DNA of 64,000 bases, from contig NZ_LMJJ01000043.1 in the NCBI RefSeq assembly GCF_001429285.1, forward strand, positions 164,184 to 228,183, given 5' to 3'. This DNA is from Ensifer sp. Root278. GTDB taxonomy: Bacteria > Pseudomonadota > Alphaproteobacteria > Rhizobiales > Rhizobiaceae. The position numbers and the translations under genes are program-made. The notes beneath the pieces were generated by a model. That model searched no databases, was not told the DNA's origin, and worked only from the letters and a program-made list of their open reading frames with translations. Positions 35,102 to 44,742 of the stretch are shown piece after piece (position 1 is the first letter of the stretch; each line of letters starts with the position of its first letter).

Positions 35102-35817
35102 TGGTGAACCAGCTTCCGGTGCTTCCGATTCCGTTCGCGGATGCAGCCCTGAGCCACGCAGTGCCGGCTGAAGACGATGATCTCGTCAGCCTGGACAGCA
35201 TTCTCGAGCCAGGGCCGGTTGCGAACGCACTGGATGGACTGTTGCGGCGGTGGGGGCCGGGCGATCGCCGGGCCGCGGCGTCGCTATGGACGCAGGGTTA
35301 CTTCGGCCGGCTGCTCAGACCCGTTATCGCCTATGGCCTCGTTCACGACATCTGGTTTTCGATGACGTTACCGGACGTTCAGGTCGGCCTATCCGATATG
35401 GCGACGCCCGTCCGGTTCGTGCTGAAACGCGCGGCTCCCGCTCCGTTGAGCGCGCGCCTGCGGGGGATTGTCGAAGACAATGTGCGACCTTTGATCGTCC
35501 GGATGGCGAACGTGACGGCCACGTCCGAACGGGTGCACTGGAGCAATGCGTCCTTCGCGTTTTGCCGCGCCTGCCGTCATGTTGATGATCTTTGGTCACA
35601 GGAGGCCATGCCGGTAGATGTCGCGGCGCGCTTGCGCGAGATGGAGACGCTGATCGCTGCGGACCATCCCCTTTTTCGGCTGACGCAGACGATCCCGGGT
35701 GTCGCGGGCGGTGCCTGTCTCCAGCGCAAGGTCTGCTGCATCCGCTACAAGCTCGACGGCCTGAAGAAATGCGGCACAGCCTGCCCGATCAATGCTTCGA
35801 CCTTTTGCAGTCAATGA
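35098..35817 (+). CDS. fhuF: Siderophore-iron reductase FhuF
   Basis: A 239-residue protein of the FhuF family, which reduces ferric iron from hydroxamate siderophores in the cytoplasm. The C-terminal 2Fe-2S site is CLQRKVCCIRYKLDG followed by KKCGTACP: a CC pair, ten residues, Cys, three residues, Cys. The spacing of the last pair is one longer than the C-X2-C given for E. coli FhuF. WSNASFAFCRAC is an additional cysteine pair. The gene is nested between fhuB and fhuC with ATGA overlaps at both ends, so it is part of the import operon. Confidence 0.87.
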   Translation: MMVNQLPVLPIPFADAALSHAVPAEDDDLVSLDSILEPGPVANALDGLLRRWGPGDRRAAASLWTQGYFGRLLRPVIAYGLVHDIWFSMTLPDVQVGLSDMATPVRFVLKRAAPAPLSARLRGIVEDNVRPLIVRMANVTATSERVHWSNASFAFCRACRHVDDLWSQEAMPVDVAARLREMETLIAADHPLFRLTQTIPGVAGGACLQRKVCCIRYKLDGLKKCGTACPINASTFCSQ

Positions 35818-36686
35818 TATCTATCGATGAGACCAACAGCAGGTCCAGCAATCCTGTCCGGAACGAAAAGATGCAGAACCACGCGACTGAAACTCCACCC
35901 ATCGCCCGCGACCAGGCCGTTCTGTCGCTCCATGATGTGAGCTTTGCGATCGATGGGCGCAACCTGCTGCACCCTCTGACGTTGGAGATCCCGGCCGGGC
36001 ATTCCATCGCGCTGATCGGCCATAATGGTTCCGGCAAATCGACGCTGCTCAAGCTGATCGGGCGACAGCTCGCGCCGACGACTGGGCGTATCGATTTCGA
36101 GGGAAAGCCGCTTGCTGGCTGGGGAACGCGGGCCTTCGCCCGGCGGCTCGGCTATCTGCCGCAGAATACGCCGCCAGCACCCGGCATGCTGGCACGGGAA
36201 CTGATCGCACTTGGCCGCTATCCCTGGCACGGCGCGCTCGGCCGCTTCGGGGCGGCCGACAAGGCGAAGGTCGAAGAGGCGATCGAGGTCACCGGCATCG
36301 AGCCGTTTGTCAACCGGGAGGTCGACAGTCTGTCGGGCGGGGAACGCCAGCGCGTTTGGCTTGCCATGCTCGTCGCCCAGGATGCCACCTGCCTGCTGCT
36401 CGACGAGCCGATCTCCGCCCTCGACATCGGCCACCAGCTCGAGGTGCTGGCACTGACCCGCGACCTTTGCCGGGACAAGGGCATCACCATCATCTCGGTA
36501 CTGCACGAGATCAATATGGCCGCGCGTTTCTGCGACCGCATCGTGGCGCTCCATTCCGGCCGCCTTATCGCGGAGGGCACGCCTTCCGACATCATGACGC
36601 CGGAAGAACTGGCGCGGATTTACGACGTGCAGATGGATGTTCTGGAACAGCCCGTCAGCGGACGCCGCGTCGCGCTGGCGCGGTAG
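35814..36686 (+). CDS. fhuC: Iron-siderophore ABC transporter ATPase (FhuC)
   Basis: The ATPase of the ferric hydroxamate importer, 290 residues. Walker A is LIGHNGSGKSTLLKL, the signature is SLSGGERQRVWLAML, Walker B is CLLLDEPISALDIGHQ, and the switch histidine is in ISVLHEINMAARF. It couples ATP hydrolysis to FhuB transport. The ATG at 35814 overlaps the fhuF stop; an internal ATG at 35871 is an alternative that removes a non-conserved 19-residue lead. It ends the operon fhuA-fhuD-fhuB-fhuF-fhuC. Confidence 0.9.
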   Translation: MISIDETNSRSSNPVRNEKMQNHATETPPIARDQAVLSLHDVSFAIDGRNLLHPLTLEIPAGHSIALIGHNGSGKSTLLKLIGRQLAPTTGRIDFEGKPLAGWGTRAFARRLGYLPQNTPPAPGMLARELIALGRYPWHGALGRFGAADKAKVEEAIEVTGIEPFVNREVDSLSGGERQRVWLAMLVAQDATCLLLDEPISALDIGHQLEVLALTRDLCRDKGITIISVLHEINMAARFCDRIVALHSGRLIAEGTPSDIMTPEELARIYDVQMDVLEQPVSGRRVALAR

Positions 36687-36762
36687 GCCACACGGCCACG
36701 GATCTGGCCGATAGTCCGACCGAGCGCGTACTGAACAGAGGTCCCGTTTGCTCGAACGGCGA

Positions 36763-36780
36763 GGACGGGCTTCGCCGTCC
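36763..36780 (+). terminator. Hairpin after fhuC
   Basis: GGACGG and CCGTCC enclose GCTTCG, 77 bases after the fhuC stop. The stem lacks a T-tract, so it may only be a weak terminator or RNA 3' structure in the 266-base gap before the next operon. Nothing else was recognised in that gap. Confidence 0.3.
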
Positions 36781-36952
36781 CAAGCGATCAAGAGCCACAG
36801 ATCCCAATAACAACCCGGCATTTGGCACCAAGGCGCCTGACCCGCAATTGACATGAGTCAATGCGGCAGCCTCGTCCTTCGGGCCTATTCCCGGTTGTGT
36901 TTGAGTGGTCGCGGGCTATTCTCGTGGTCCGTTTTGATGGTGGGACGCTGAA

Positions 36953-38023
36953 ATGGAAAAAGCCCGGAAGAATTGGCTCCTGGTTGGTCTGGTCATTCTG
37001 GCGCTCGCGGGCGGCTACTATGCCTGGCAGAACATGGATCGCAATGCGCTACCCGCCGGGATCGCGAGCGGCAACGGACGCATCGAAGCAGTTGAGATCG
37101 ACATCTCGACCAAGACGGCAGGCCGGATAAAGGAAATCCTGGTGGATGAGGGCGATTTCGTCACTGCCGGCCAGGTGCTCGCCCAGATGGATACCGTGCA
37201 ATTGGAAGCGCACAAGCGGCAGGCCGAAGCGCAGCAGCAGCGTGCGATCATCAGCGTCGAAGCGGCGAAGAACCTGGTCACGCAGCGCGAAGCGGAAAAG
37301 GCGGCGGCGGAGGCTGTCCTCGCGCAGCGGCGCGCACAACTGGACGCTGCCGAACGGCGGCTCGCCCGGTCCGAACAACTCGTGAAGACGAGCACCGTTT
37401 CGCAACAGGTGCTCGACGACGACAGGGCCACCGCCGAGGGCGCGCGCGCTGCCGCCAGCGCCGCGGAAGCATCGCTCGCCGCGTCAAATGCGGCGATCAA
37501 TTCGGCGAAGTCCCAGGTCGTCGATGCCGAAGCCTCGGTCGAGGCGGCCAAGGCGTCGGTCGAAAGCATCATCGCCGACATCAACGACAGTACCCTGGTC
37601 TCGCCGCGCGACGGCCGTATTCAGTATCGTGTGGTCCAGCCGGGCGAAGTGCTGGCGGCCGGCGGCCGCGTGCTTAATCTCGTCGATCTCGGCGATGTCT
37701 ACATGACGTTCTTCCTGCCGACGGATCAGGCCGGACGCCTGTCGATCGGCAGCGAAGTCCGGCTCGTGCTGGACGCCGCACCGCAATACATCATTCCCGC
37801 CAAGGTTTCCTATGTCGCCGACGTCGCGCAGTTCACGCCGAAGACGGTCGAGACGGCAGAGGAGCGGCAGAAGCTGACCTTCCGCATCAAGGCGCAAATT
37901 CCGAAGGAACTGCTGAAGAAGTACATCCGCATGGTGAAAACCGGTCTTCCGGGCGTCGCCTATGTGAAAGTCGATCCGAATGCAGAGTGGCCGGCGAGCC
38001 AGACCGGCACGCTGGTGCAGTGA
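36953..38023 (+). CDS. HlyD family membrane fusion protein (YhiI-like)
   Basis: A 356-residue periplasmic adaptor. The N-terminal membrane anchor is residues 8-25 ([18 protein letters not shown]). A biotinyl-lipoyl-like half follows ([33 protein letters not shown] in two parts), then a long alpha-helical hairpin rich in Ala, Glu and Arg (about residues 85-205) and the second lipoyl half ending with [21 protein letters not shown]. It bridges an ABC exporter to an outer-membrane channel. The gene overlaps the ABC gene (TGATG). Length and order match E. coli yhiI-rbbA-yhhJ. Confidence 0.86.
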   Translation: MEKARKNWLLVGLVILALAGGYYAWQNMDRNALPAGIASGNGRIEAVEIDISTKTAGRIKEILVDEGDFVTAGQVLAQMDTVQLEAHKRQAEAQQQRAIISVEAAKNLVTQREAEKAAAEAVLAQRRAQLDAAERRLARSEQLVKTSTVSQQVLDDDRATAEGARAAASAAEASLAASNAAINSAKSQVVDAEASVEAAKASVESIIADINDSTLVSPRDGRIQYRVVQPGEVLAAGGRVLNLVDLGDVYMTFFLPTDQAGRLSIGSEVRLVLDAAPQYIIPAKVSYVADVAQFTPKTVETAEERQKLTFRIKAQIPKELLKKYIRMVKTGLPGVAYVKVDPNAEWPASQTGTLVQ

Positions 38024-40794
38024 TGGCAGCCCCTGATCGGGCCGGCCTGCCGCCGGCAGAGCCCGTGGTTCGTCTGAGCGCCGTCACGCTTTCCTATGGC
38101 AAGACCAAGGCGCTGGATGACGTGACGCTCGACATACCCTCGGGCTGCATGGCCGGGCTGATCGGGCCCGACGGCGTTGGGAAATCGAGCCTGCTGTCAC
38201 TCGTCGCCGGCGCACGCGCCGTACAGGCGGGGCGCGTCGAGGTGCTTGGCGGCGACATTGCCGATGCCGGCCATCGGCGCCGGACCTGCCCGCGTATTGC
38301 CTACATGCCGCAGGGTCTTGGGAAGAACCTCTATCCAACGCTTTCCGTCTTCGAGAATGTCGACTTTTTTGGCCGGCTCTTCGGCCACGATCGCGAGGAA
38401 CGCGAGAGGCGGATTGCCAGCCTGCTCGAAAGCACCGGGCTTGCCCCCTTTGCGGAGCGCCCTGCCGGCAAGCTCTCCGGCGGCATGAAACAGAAGCTCG
38501 GGCTTTGCTGCGCGTTGATCCACGATCCCGATCTCCTGATTCTCGACGAGCCGACGACCGGCGTGGACCCCCTGTCGCGACGGCAGTTCTGGGAGCTGAT
38601 CGACGACATCCGCTCTGAGCGGCCGGGCATGAGTGTCATCGTCGCGACCGCCTATATGGAAGAAGCGGCGCGCTTCGATTGGCTGGTGGCAATGGATGCG
38701 GGCCGGGTGCTGGCAACGGGCACGCCCGATCAACTGCTTGAAAAGACCGGCGTCGACACGCTTGACGCCGCCTTCATCGCGCTGCTTCCCGAGGAGATCA
38801 GGGGCGAACATCACGACGTCGTCATTCCGCCGCGCCCCGAAGGCGCGAGCGACGACATCGCCATCGAGGCGAACAACCTCACCATGCGTTTTGGCGATTT
38901 CGTTGCCGTCGACAATGTGAGCTTCCGCATCGGCCGCGGCGAGATCTTCGGCTTCCTCGGCTCCAACGGCTGCGGCAAGACGACGACGATGAAGATGCTG
39001 ACGGGCCTGCTTGCCGCCAGCGAAGGGAAGGCAAAGCTCTTCGGGCGTGAGGTCGACCCGCGCGACATGGACGTGCGTCATCGTGTCGGTTACATGTCGC
39101 AGGCCTTCTCGCTCTATACCGAGCTCACGGTCCTGCAGAACCTGGAACTGCATGCCAAGCTGTTCGGCATGGCGGCGGACAGCATTCCCAAGCGGATCGA
39201 GGAACTGGCGAAGCGCTTCGATCTCTCGGATGTGATGGAGGCCTTGCCGGACGCCTTGCCGCTCGGCGTGCGCCAACGGCTCTCGCTTGCGGTCGCGCTG
39301 ATCCATTCACCCGATATCCTCATCCTCGATGAACCGACATCCGGCGTCGATCCCGTGGCGCGCGACAGTTTCTGGCAGATCCTCGTCGATCTCTCCCGCA
39401 ACGATCAGGTGACGATCTTCATCTCCACCCACTTCATGAACGAGGCGATGCGCTGCGATCGCATGTCGCTGATGCACGCGGGCAAGGTGCTCGTCAGCGA
39501 TACGCCGGCCGGCATAATGAAAAGCCGTTCGGCCTCGACGCTGGAGGAGGCTTTCATCGCCTATCTGGAAGAGGCGATCGCCGGGGCAAAGCAACCGGCG
39601 CCCGCAGTGGTCAGGGCCAAGGCGCCGTTGGAGCCCGTCGAGACCAAACGGCCTCCGAAGTCAGGGTTTTTCGACGTCGGGCGGATGTTCAGCTATACCC
39701 GCCGCGAAGCGCTGGAACTGGTGCGCGATCCCATCCGCGCGACGCTTGCCACCATCGGCACGGTCATCCTGATGTTCGTCATCGGCTACGGCATCAACAT
39801 GGATGTCGAGGACCTGACCTTCGCGGTGCTCGACCGCGACCAGACGACGACCAGCCGCGACTACATCCTCGAGATCGCCGGTTCGCGCTACTTCATCGAG
39901 AAGGATCCGATCACCGACTATGCCGATCTCGACCGGCGTATGCGCAACGGCGAACTGAGTCTCGCAATCGAGATCCCGCCGGGCTTTGCCCGCGATGCGG
40001 CGCGCGGCGACACGGTGGAGATCGCCGCCTGGATCGATGGCGCGATGGCGAGCCGTGCCGAAACGGTCAAGGGCTATGTGCAGGGACTGCACGCCCATTG
40101 GCTGACCGGCAAGATCCGCGAACGCTATGGGGCGGCTGCGACCACCGGCAGCTTCAAGATCGAGACGCGTTTCCGCTACAACCCGGATGTCAAGAGCATC
40201 GTTGCCATGGTGCCGGCGGTCATCCCGCTCCTGCTGATGCTGATCCCGGCCATGCTCTCGGCGCTCAGCGTCGTGCGCGAGAAGGAGCTGGGGTCGATCG
40301 TCAATCTCTATGTCTCGCCGGTGACGCGGCTCGAATTCCTGATCGGCAAACAGATCCCGTACATTGCCCTGGCGATGCTCAATTTCGTGCTGCTGACGGC
40401 ATTCGCAATCTTCGTGTTCCGGGTGCCGTTTACCGGCAGTCTGCTCGCCTGGACGGTCGCAGGGCTGATCTACGTCTCGGCGGCAACGGCCATGGGGCTC
40501 GTCATCTCGACCTTCATGTCGAGCCAGATCGCCGCGATCTTCGGCACGGCGATCCTGACGCTCATTCCGGCAATCCAGTATTCCGGGATGATCGATCCGG
40601 TCTCCTCGCTCGAAGGGGCGGGCGCCTTCATCGGCCAGATCTACCCGACCACACATTTCATGACGATCGCCCGCGGTACCTTTTCCAAGGCTCTGGGCTT
40701 CGGTGACCTCGGCGGCGCCTTCGTGCCGATGCTGATCGCGGTGCCGGTGCTGCTCGCGGTGGGCACGCTATCCCTCAAGAAACAGGCGAGGTGA
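38023..40794 (+). CDS. rbbA: RbbA-type ABC ATPase-permease fusion
   Basis: A 923-residue protein with two ABC ATPase domains followed by an ABC-2 membrane domain. Domain 1 has Walker [15 protein letters not shown], signature [12 protein letters not shown] and Walker [13 protein letters not shown]. Domain 2 has [14 protein letters not shown], an altered signature [13 protein letters not shown] and [12 protein letters not shown]. The membrane part from about residue 570 has six hydrophobic segments ([34 protein letters not shown]). This is the RbbA/YhiH layout. RbbA was described as a ribosome-associated ATPase; in this operon an export role with the HlyD protein and the second permease is the natural reading. 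Substrate unknown. Confidence 0.87.
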   Translation: MAAPDRAGLPPAEPVVRLSAVTLSYGKTKALDDVTLDIPSGCMAGLIGPDGVGKSSLLSLVAGARAVQAGRVEVLGGDIADAGHRRRTCPRIAYMPQGLGKNLYPTLSVFENVDFFGRLFGHDREERERRIASLLESTGLAPFAERPAGKLSGGMKQKLGLCCALIHDPDLLILDEPTTGVDPLSRRQFWELIDDIRSERPGMSVIVATAYMEEAARFDWLVAMDAGRVLATGTPDQLLEKTGVDTLDAAFIALLPEEIRGEHHDVVIPPRPEGASDDIAIEANNLTMRFGDFVAVDNVSFRIGRGEIFGFLGSNGCGKTTTMKMLTGLLAASEGKAKLFGREVDPRDMDVRHRVGYMSQAFSLYTELTVLQNLELHAKLFGMAADSIPKRIEELAKRFDLSDVMEALPDALPLGVRQRLSLAVALIHSPDILILDEPTSGVDPVARDSFWQILVDLSRNDQVTIFISTHFMNEAMRCDRMSLMHAGKVLVSDTPAGIMKSRSASTLEEAFIAYLEEAIAGAKQPAPAVVRAKAPLEPVETKRPPKSGFFDVGRMFSYTRREALELVRDPIRATLATIGTVILMFVIGYGINMDVEDLTFAVLDRDQTTTSRDYILEIAGSRYFIEKDPITDYADLDRRMRNGELSLAIEIPPGFARDAARGDTVEIAAWIDGAMASRAETVKGYVQGLHAHWLTGKIRERYGAAATTGSFKIETRFRYNPDVKSIVAMVPAVIPLLLMLIPAMLSALSVVREKELGSIVNLYVSPVTRLEFLIGKQIPYIALAMLNFVLLTAFAIFVFRVPFTGSLLAWTVAGLIYVSAATAMGLVISTFMSSQIAAIFGTAILTLIPAIQYSGMIDPVSSLEGAGAFIGQIYPTTHFMTIARGTFSKALGFGDLGGAFVPMLIAVPVLLAVGTLSLKKQAR

Positions 40795-40796
40795 CG

Positions 40797-41909
40797 ATGC
40801 GCCTGTCCCATATCTACCATCTCGGCATCAAGGAACTCTGGGGGCTCTGGCGCGATCCGATCCTGCTGATCCTGATCGTCTATTCCTTCACGCTGTCGGT
40901 CTATACCGGCTCGACCGCGATGCCGGAAACGCTGAACCGTGCGGCAATCGCCATCGTCGACGAGGACCGCTCGCCGGTTTCGACGCGGATCTCGACGGCT
41001 TTCTATCCGCCCTATTTCGTGCCGCCGCAGATGATCACGCCGGCGGAAATGGACCGCCGCATGGACCAGGGGCTCGATACCTTCGCGCTCGACATTCCGC
41101 CGAATTTCCAGACGGATCTATTGGCCGGCCGCTCCCCGACGATCCAGCTCAATGTCGACGCAACGCGCATGAGCCAGGCCTTTTCCGGCAATGGCTACAT
41201 CCAGCAGATCGTCACCGGCGAGGTCTCGGGCTTCCTCGATCGTCACCGCAGCGAGCAGAAACTGCCGGTCGATCTGGTTCTGCGGGCGCGGTTCAATGCC
41301 GAGCTCAACAAGGGCTGGTTCGGCGCGGTGATGAACGTCATCACCAACATCACCATCCTGTCAATCGTGCTCACGGGTGCCGCCCTCATCCGCGAGCGCG
41401 AACACGGGACGGTGGAGCACCTCCTGGTCATGCCCGTGACCCCGTTCGAAATCATGGTCAGCAAGGTCTGGTCGATGGGGCTGGTGGTGCTGCTCGCCTC
41501 GGCGGTCTCGCTGATCGTCGTCGTCAAGGGCGCGCTTGCGGTTCCGGTGCAGGGCTCGTTCGCGCTGTTCCTGCTGGCAACGGCCCTGCAACTCTTTGCG
41601 ACCACCTCGATGGGCATCCTGCTTGCCACGATTGCCGGCTCCATGCCACAGTTCGGTCTGCTGCTGATGCTCGTACTCTTGCCGCTACAGGCCCTGTCCG
41701 GGGGCATGACGCCGCGCGAAAGCATGCCCGAGATCATCCAGAACATCATGCTGGCGGCGCCGAACACACACTTCGTCATTCTGGCGCAGGCGGTTCTCTT
41801 TCGCGATGCCGGTCTGGACGTGGTCTGGCCTCAGCTTCTTGCCTTGCTGCTGATCGGCGCCATCCTCTTCGCCTTTGCCATGCGGCGCTTCCGGGTGTTC
41901 CTGAAGTAG
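40797..41909 (+). CDS. yhhJ: ABC-2 type permease (YhhJ-like)
   Basis: A 370-residue inner-membrane permease with an N-terminal helix, a large periplasmic loop (residues 55-175), and five further hydrophobic segments ending at LLIGAILFAFAMRRFRVFLK. The ABC-2 signature GAALIREREHGTVEHLLVMPVTPFEI is split over two short blocks. It is the third gene of the yhiI-rbbA-yhhJ type operon and overlaps or abuts rbbA. ATG 40797 with a GAGGTG site is preferred to the GTG at 40791. It probably pairs with RbbA's own membrane domain as a heterodimeric channel. Confidence 0.86.
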   Translation: MRLSHIYHLGIKELWGLWRDPILLILIVYSFTLSVYTGSTAMPETLNRAAIAIVDEDRSPVSTRISTAFYPPYFVPPQMITPAEMDRRMDQGLDTFALDIPPNFQTDLLAGRSPTIQLNVDATRMSQAFSGNGYIQQIVTGEVSGFLDRHRSEQKLPVDLVLRARFNAELNKGWFGAVMNVITNITILSIVLTGAALIREREHGTVEHLLVMPVTPFEIMVSKVWSMGLVVLLASAVSLIVVVKGALAVPVQGSFALFLLATALQLFATTSMGILLATIAGSMPQFGLLLMLVLLPLQALSGGMTPRESMPEIIQNIMLAAPNTHFVILAQAVLFRDAGLDVVWPQLLALLLIGAILFAFAMRRFRVFLK

Positions 41910-41942
41910 GCATCCCATACATGGCTGATCGGTTGACGTGAC

Positions 41943-41988
41943 GTGCCGACCGACCAGCGCTTTGTCGGAAAAACGCTATTGTCGGCAC
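41943..41988. terminator. Dyad between convergent yhhJ and 42002 genes
   Basis: GTGCCGAC (41943-41950) and GTCGGCAC (41981-41988) form perfect 8-base arms with a 30-base interval holding a smaller AGCG/CGCT pair. As it is between two convergent genes, a bidirectional terminator is possible; no T-tract supports it. Confidence 0.35.
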
Positions 41989-42001
41989 CGTGCGCGAGGC
42001 G

Positions 42002-42445
42002 TCAGGCGGGAATGAACTTTCCGTCGTAGCGCACGCGAAAATTCCGGCGTTGGGCGTCTTCCTGGAAGCAGACAAACACCAGTTCGAGATCGTGCGTGCT
42101 GCTGCGTCTGCCAAGCAGGCTCAACGTGATCACGATGACGCCGCCATAGGTGCGCGTCAGATTGATGGCGGCGCGCCGGATTTCATTGGTTCCGGCATCG
42201 TCCCGGTCTTCGCGCCGCTCGTATACCTGCCAGAAACGCGCGCTCTCCCAGGCGGACCGCAGGGCTTCGGTTATCTCGGCCTTGAACTCGTCCACCGACC
42301 TGCCCTTGCTCCATGAAACGGTCCGCTCGGTGTGATCGCCAAAGATATCGAGATAGCCGTCATAGTCGTCCGGATCGGAAAAACACCGCTCGATCATTCC
42401 GAATGCTACGTCGTCGGAAATTGCTGCCTTAAAGAAAATCGTCAT
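42002..42445 (-). CDS. Hypothetical protein, possible SnoaL/NTF2-like fold
   Basis: A 147-residue cytoplasmic protein that I do not recognise. Its layout (N-terminal helices with FGMIERCFSDPDDYDGYLDIF, then a series of beta strands YGGVIVITLSLLGRR, LELVFVCFQED and RYDGKFIPA) would suit an NTF2-like or SnoaL-type domain, but no key residue supports that. No operon partner: it is convergent with yhhJ. ATG 42443-42445 gives the complete product. Confidence 0.55.
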   Translation of the reverse strand: MTIFFKAAISDDVAFGMIERCFSDPDDYDGYLDIFGDHTERTVSWSKGRSVDEFKAEITEALRSAWESARFWQVYERREDRDDAGTNEIRRAAINLTRTYGGVIVITLSLLGRRSSTHDLELVFVCFQEDAQRRNFRVRYDGKFIPA

Positions 42446-42854
42446 CGAATCGCAATCCTGCCTTGAGCGCCTATGTTGTCAAAGCGTCGACGGTGTATCC
42501 AGCCCCTCGGCGTCTGATCGCCGCCGCGCGAACAACTATCGTCTCGCTGCAATGGCTTAGGTGGGTCGATCGCATCGCGCCGGCGGCCGATTCCGCGTCC
42601 ATGATCGTTGCCTTATGTTCGGGCTCCATGCTATCTTTGGTTTCATTATTGACTGACGCAACTTTCATTTCTCTTTCGCCATCCCGCGCACGTTCGCAGC
42701 AATGGATGCGAAAGAACTGTTTGTTTTGATAGTCATATTTGCAGAATGAAATTTGCGGGGGGCCGCGCACCACGCTGATGCGAAAAGGGATCGGGCGAGA
42801 TCCCTGGACCGCCGGCGCAGGGACAGTCGGGAGAGGGACAGTTTTTTGATCGGC
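42446..42854. other. Intergenic region without recognisable gene
   Basis: These 409 bases separate the hypothetical gene from the ClpP-fold paralogues. Small open frames have no family features. A hairpin AGGGATC-GGGCGA-GATCCCT lies at 42786-42805, 49 bases before the next ATG, and an AT-rich stretch around 42715-42750 could be the promoter. Confidence 0.5.
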
Positions 42855-43760
42855 ATGGCATTTCCACGAGAAGTTTTCTCGCGTTCAGTGGTCATTGTCT
42901 GTCTGTTGGTTGGGCTCCTGGCCTCGGCCGCGACGGTTCGAGCGGCGCCGGCTGGCGGCGCTGACATGCAGTTCTTCGTGGTTCGCAGCGGTCAGCCAGG
43001 GTGCGAGCCAACCTGTCCGGAGTGGATATCGGCGGAGGGGACGATCGTTCGCGAAAGCCCGGCGCAGTTCAAGAAGCTGCTCAAAACCATCGGCAAGCGC
43101 CGCCTGCCGGTCGTGGTGACGTCACCTGGGGGAGACGTCGACGCTGCGCTGGCGCTAGGGCGGCTCATCAGAGCGCGAAGGCTTGAAGTGGCGGTCGGCA
43201 AAACCCGCTTCATCGGTTGCCAGCCGCAGCAGAAGGATTGCCGCGAAAACGACGGCAAGGGCGCCCGCTATATCGGTATCGCCTATTCGGGCGGAGCCTA
43301 CTGCAATTCGGCCTGTCCGCTGATGTTCGCCGGCGGAACCCGCCGAGTGGCCGGGGAATGGGCCTATCTCGGCGTTCACCAGATCACCACTGTCTTCGTT
43401 CAGACCCAGACGCGGTATCGGGAGGAGTACCGTATCGTCAACGGCAAGAAGAAGGTGACCAGCAAGAAGGTCGTCAGCCGCAAGAATGTCGGCAGCCGCA
43501 AGATCTACGAGATGACCAAGGCGCAGGAGCGCGAGTTGACCGCCTACCTCGCGGAAATGGGCATCGGCCGCACGGTTATCGATCTGATGAAGATCACGCC
43601 CGCCTCCGATATGCGCAAGATCGAACCCGTCGCGATGACCGAGATGAAATTGATCACGCAGCTGGGCGGGGTCGAATTGCTGACCTCGGTCGAGACCTGC
43701 AGAACGGTACCGGCGTCCGCCAATTGTCGGGTTTTCGTCATGTCGGACCTGAAGCGTTAG
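42855..43760 (+). CDS. Secreted ClpP/crotonase-fold protein (COG3904 type), paralogue 1
   Basis: A 301-residue protein with a signal peptide (residues 1-30). The core resembles the COG3904 predicted periplasmic ClpP-fold proteins: TSPGGDVDAALALGRLIR (oxyanion loop, residues 89-106), CNSACPLMFAGG with S152 as probable nucleophile, and YLGVHQI with H175 as probable base. Cysteines recur in pairs (GCEPTCPEW, GCQPQQKDC, YCNSAC). A lysine/arginine-rich insert (residues 187-217) follows the histidine and is missing in paralogue 2. Family members are probable serine hydrolases of unknown substrate. The tandem paralogue begins 28 bases downstream. Confidence 0.75.
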   Translation: MAFPREVFSRSVVIVCLLVGLLASAATVRAAPAGGADMQFFVVRSGQPGCEPTCPEWISAEGTIVRESPAQFKKLLKTIGKRRLPVVVTSPGGDVDAALALGRLIRARRLEVAVGKTRFIGCQPQQKDCRENDGKGARYIGIAYSGGAYCNSACPLMFAGGTRRVAGEWAYLGVHQITTVFVQTQTRYREEYRIVNGKKKVTSKKVVSRKNVGSRKIYEMTKAQERELTAYLAEMGIGRTVIDLMKITPASDMRKIEPVAMTEMKLITQLGGVELLTSVETCRTVPASANCRVFVMSDLKR

Positions 43761-43787
43761 ACCAGGGGATTTGGGTTGGAGACCGGA

Positions 43788-44570
43788 ATGCGAATATGGA
43801 GTTCTCCCGTCGGCGCAGCCACGCCCCGCCTGCTACGGGTTGCGCTGGTAATCTGTCTGCTGGCCGCAAGCCTGTTGATGGAGCGGCCGGCAATGGCGGC
43901 TGAGCAGGAGATGCGGTTTGTCGTCGTGCGCTCCAACCAGGCCGGGTGCGAGCCGACATGTCCGGAGTGGATTTCCGCCGCGGGCACCATCGGGCCGAAG
44001 ACACCGGCCCTGCTGAAGGCAACCTTGAAGACGCTCGCAGGCCGCAAGCTGCCATTGGTCCTGCGATCGCCCGGTGGCGACATGGCGGCTGCGATGGCAC
44101 TCGGCCGCCTCATCCGCAAAAGCAAACTGAGCGTGGCGGTGGGCACGACCGTTTTCTTCGGGTGTCAGCGCGATCAGAAGAACTGTACCGCAAACGACCA
44201 AAAGGGAGCCGCCTATATCGGCAAGGCCGTTTCGCTCGGAGCCTGCTCACAGGCATGTACGCTCGTCCTTGCGTCAGGCAGTCGACGGCTCGCGGGAGAA
44301 GGGACGATCGTCGAAGAGATTCCGATGGTGACTGGAAACGAAGCCAGCAGCAAAAAGCTGGCGGCCTACTATGATGAAATGGGCGTGCGCTACCAGATGC
44401 TGGCCGAGGGCCCGCGCGATGCGGCTGGCAATCCCGGTCTCTGGCAATTGTTCAAGGCCCTTCTGCTGACGAACACGCTGGCAGTGGACCAACTGGTCGA
44501 TGCGCAGATTTGCAAAAGCACGCCTGCGCCCGACAATTGCCGCGTCTTCACCACGATGGATCTGGAGTAG
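43788..44570 (+). CDS. Secreted ClpP-fold protein (COG3904 type), paralogue 2, likely inactive
   Basis: A 260-residue tandem paralogue of the preceding gene. Shared blocks are VVRSNQAGCEPTCPEWISA, RSPGGDMAAAMALGRLIR, GCQRDQKNC and GSRRLAGEG. The signal peptide is residues 1-38. In alignment with paralogue 1, the nucleophile serine (S152 there) is replaced by Q155 in CSQACT, and the histidine H175 by I178. The protein therefore looks catalytically dead, and the basic insert of paralogue 1 is absent. GGAG lies seven bases before ATG 43788. A role as partner or regulator of paralogue 1 is possible. Confidence 0.74.
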   Translation: MRIWSSPVGAATPRLLRVALVICLLAASLLMERPAMAAEQEMRFVVVRSNQAGCEPTCPEWISAAGTIGPKTPALLKATLKTLAGRKLPLVLRSPGGDMAAAMALGRLIRKSKLSVAVGTTVFFGCQRDQKNCTANDQKGAAYIGKAVSLGACSQACTLVLASGSRRLAGEGTIVEEIPMVTGNEASSKKLAAYYDEMGVRYQMLAEGPRDAAGNPGLWQLFKALLLTNTLAVDQLVDAQICKSTPAPDNCRVFTTMDLE

Positions 44571-44742
44571 CTGCGCCCAAATAATTGTCGGCCAGTCTCG
44601 GCCGTCGATCCGTCTCCCGCCAAGATCTCCGGGCGACGCACGCGGGTCTCCAGGCGGGCAAGGAGCGATGGTGGGTTGAGGTGGCAGCAAGCAATGGCTA
44701 TGTGGTGCGTTCCGTACTCAACGAACCATAAGGCCAATCGGG

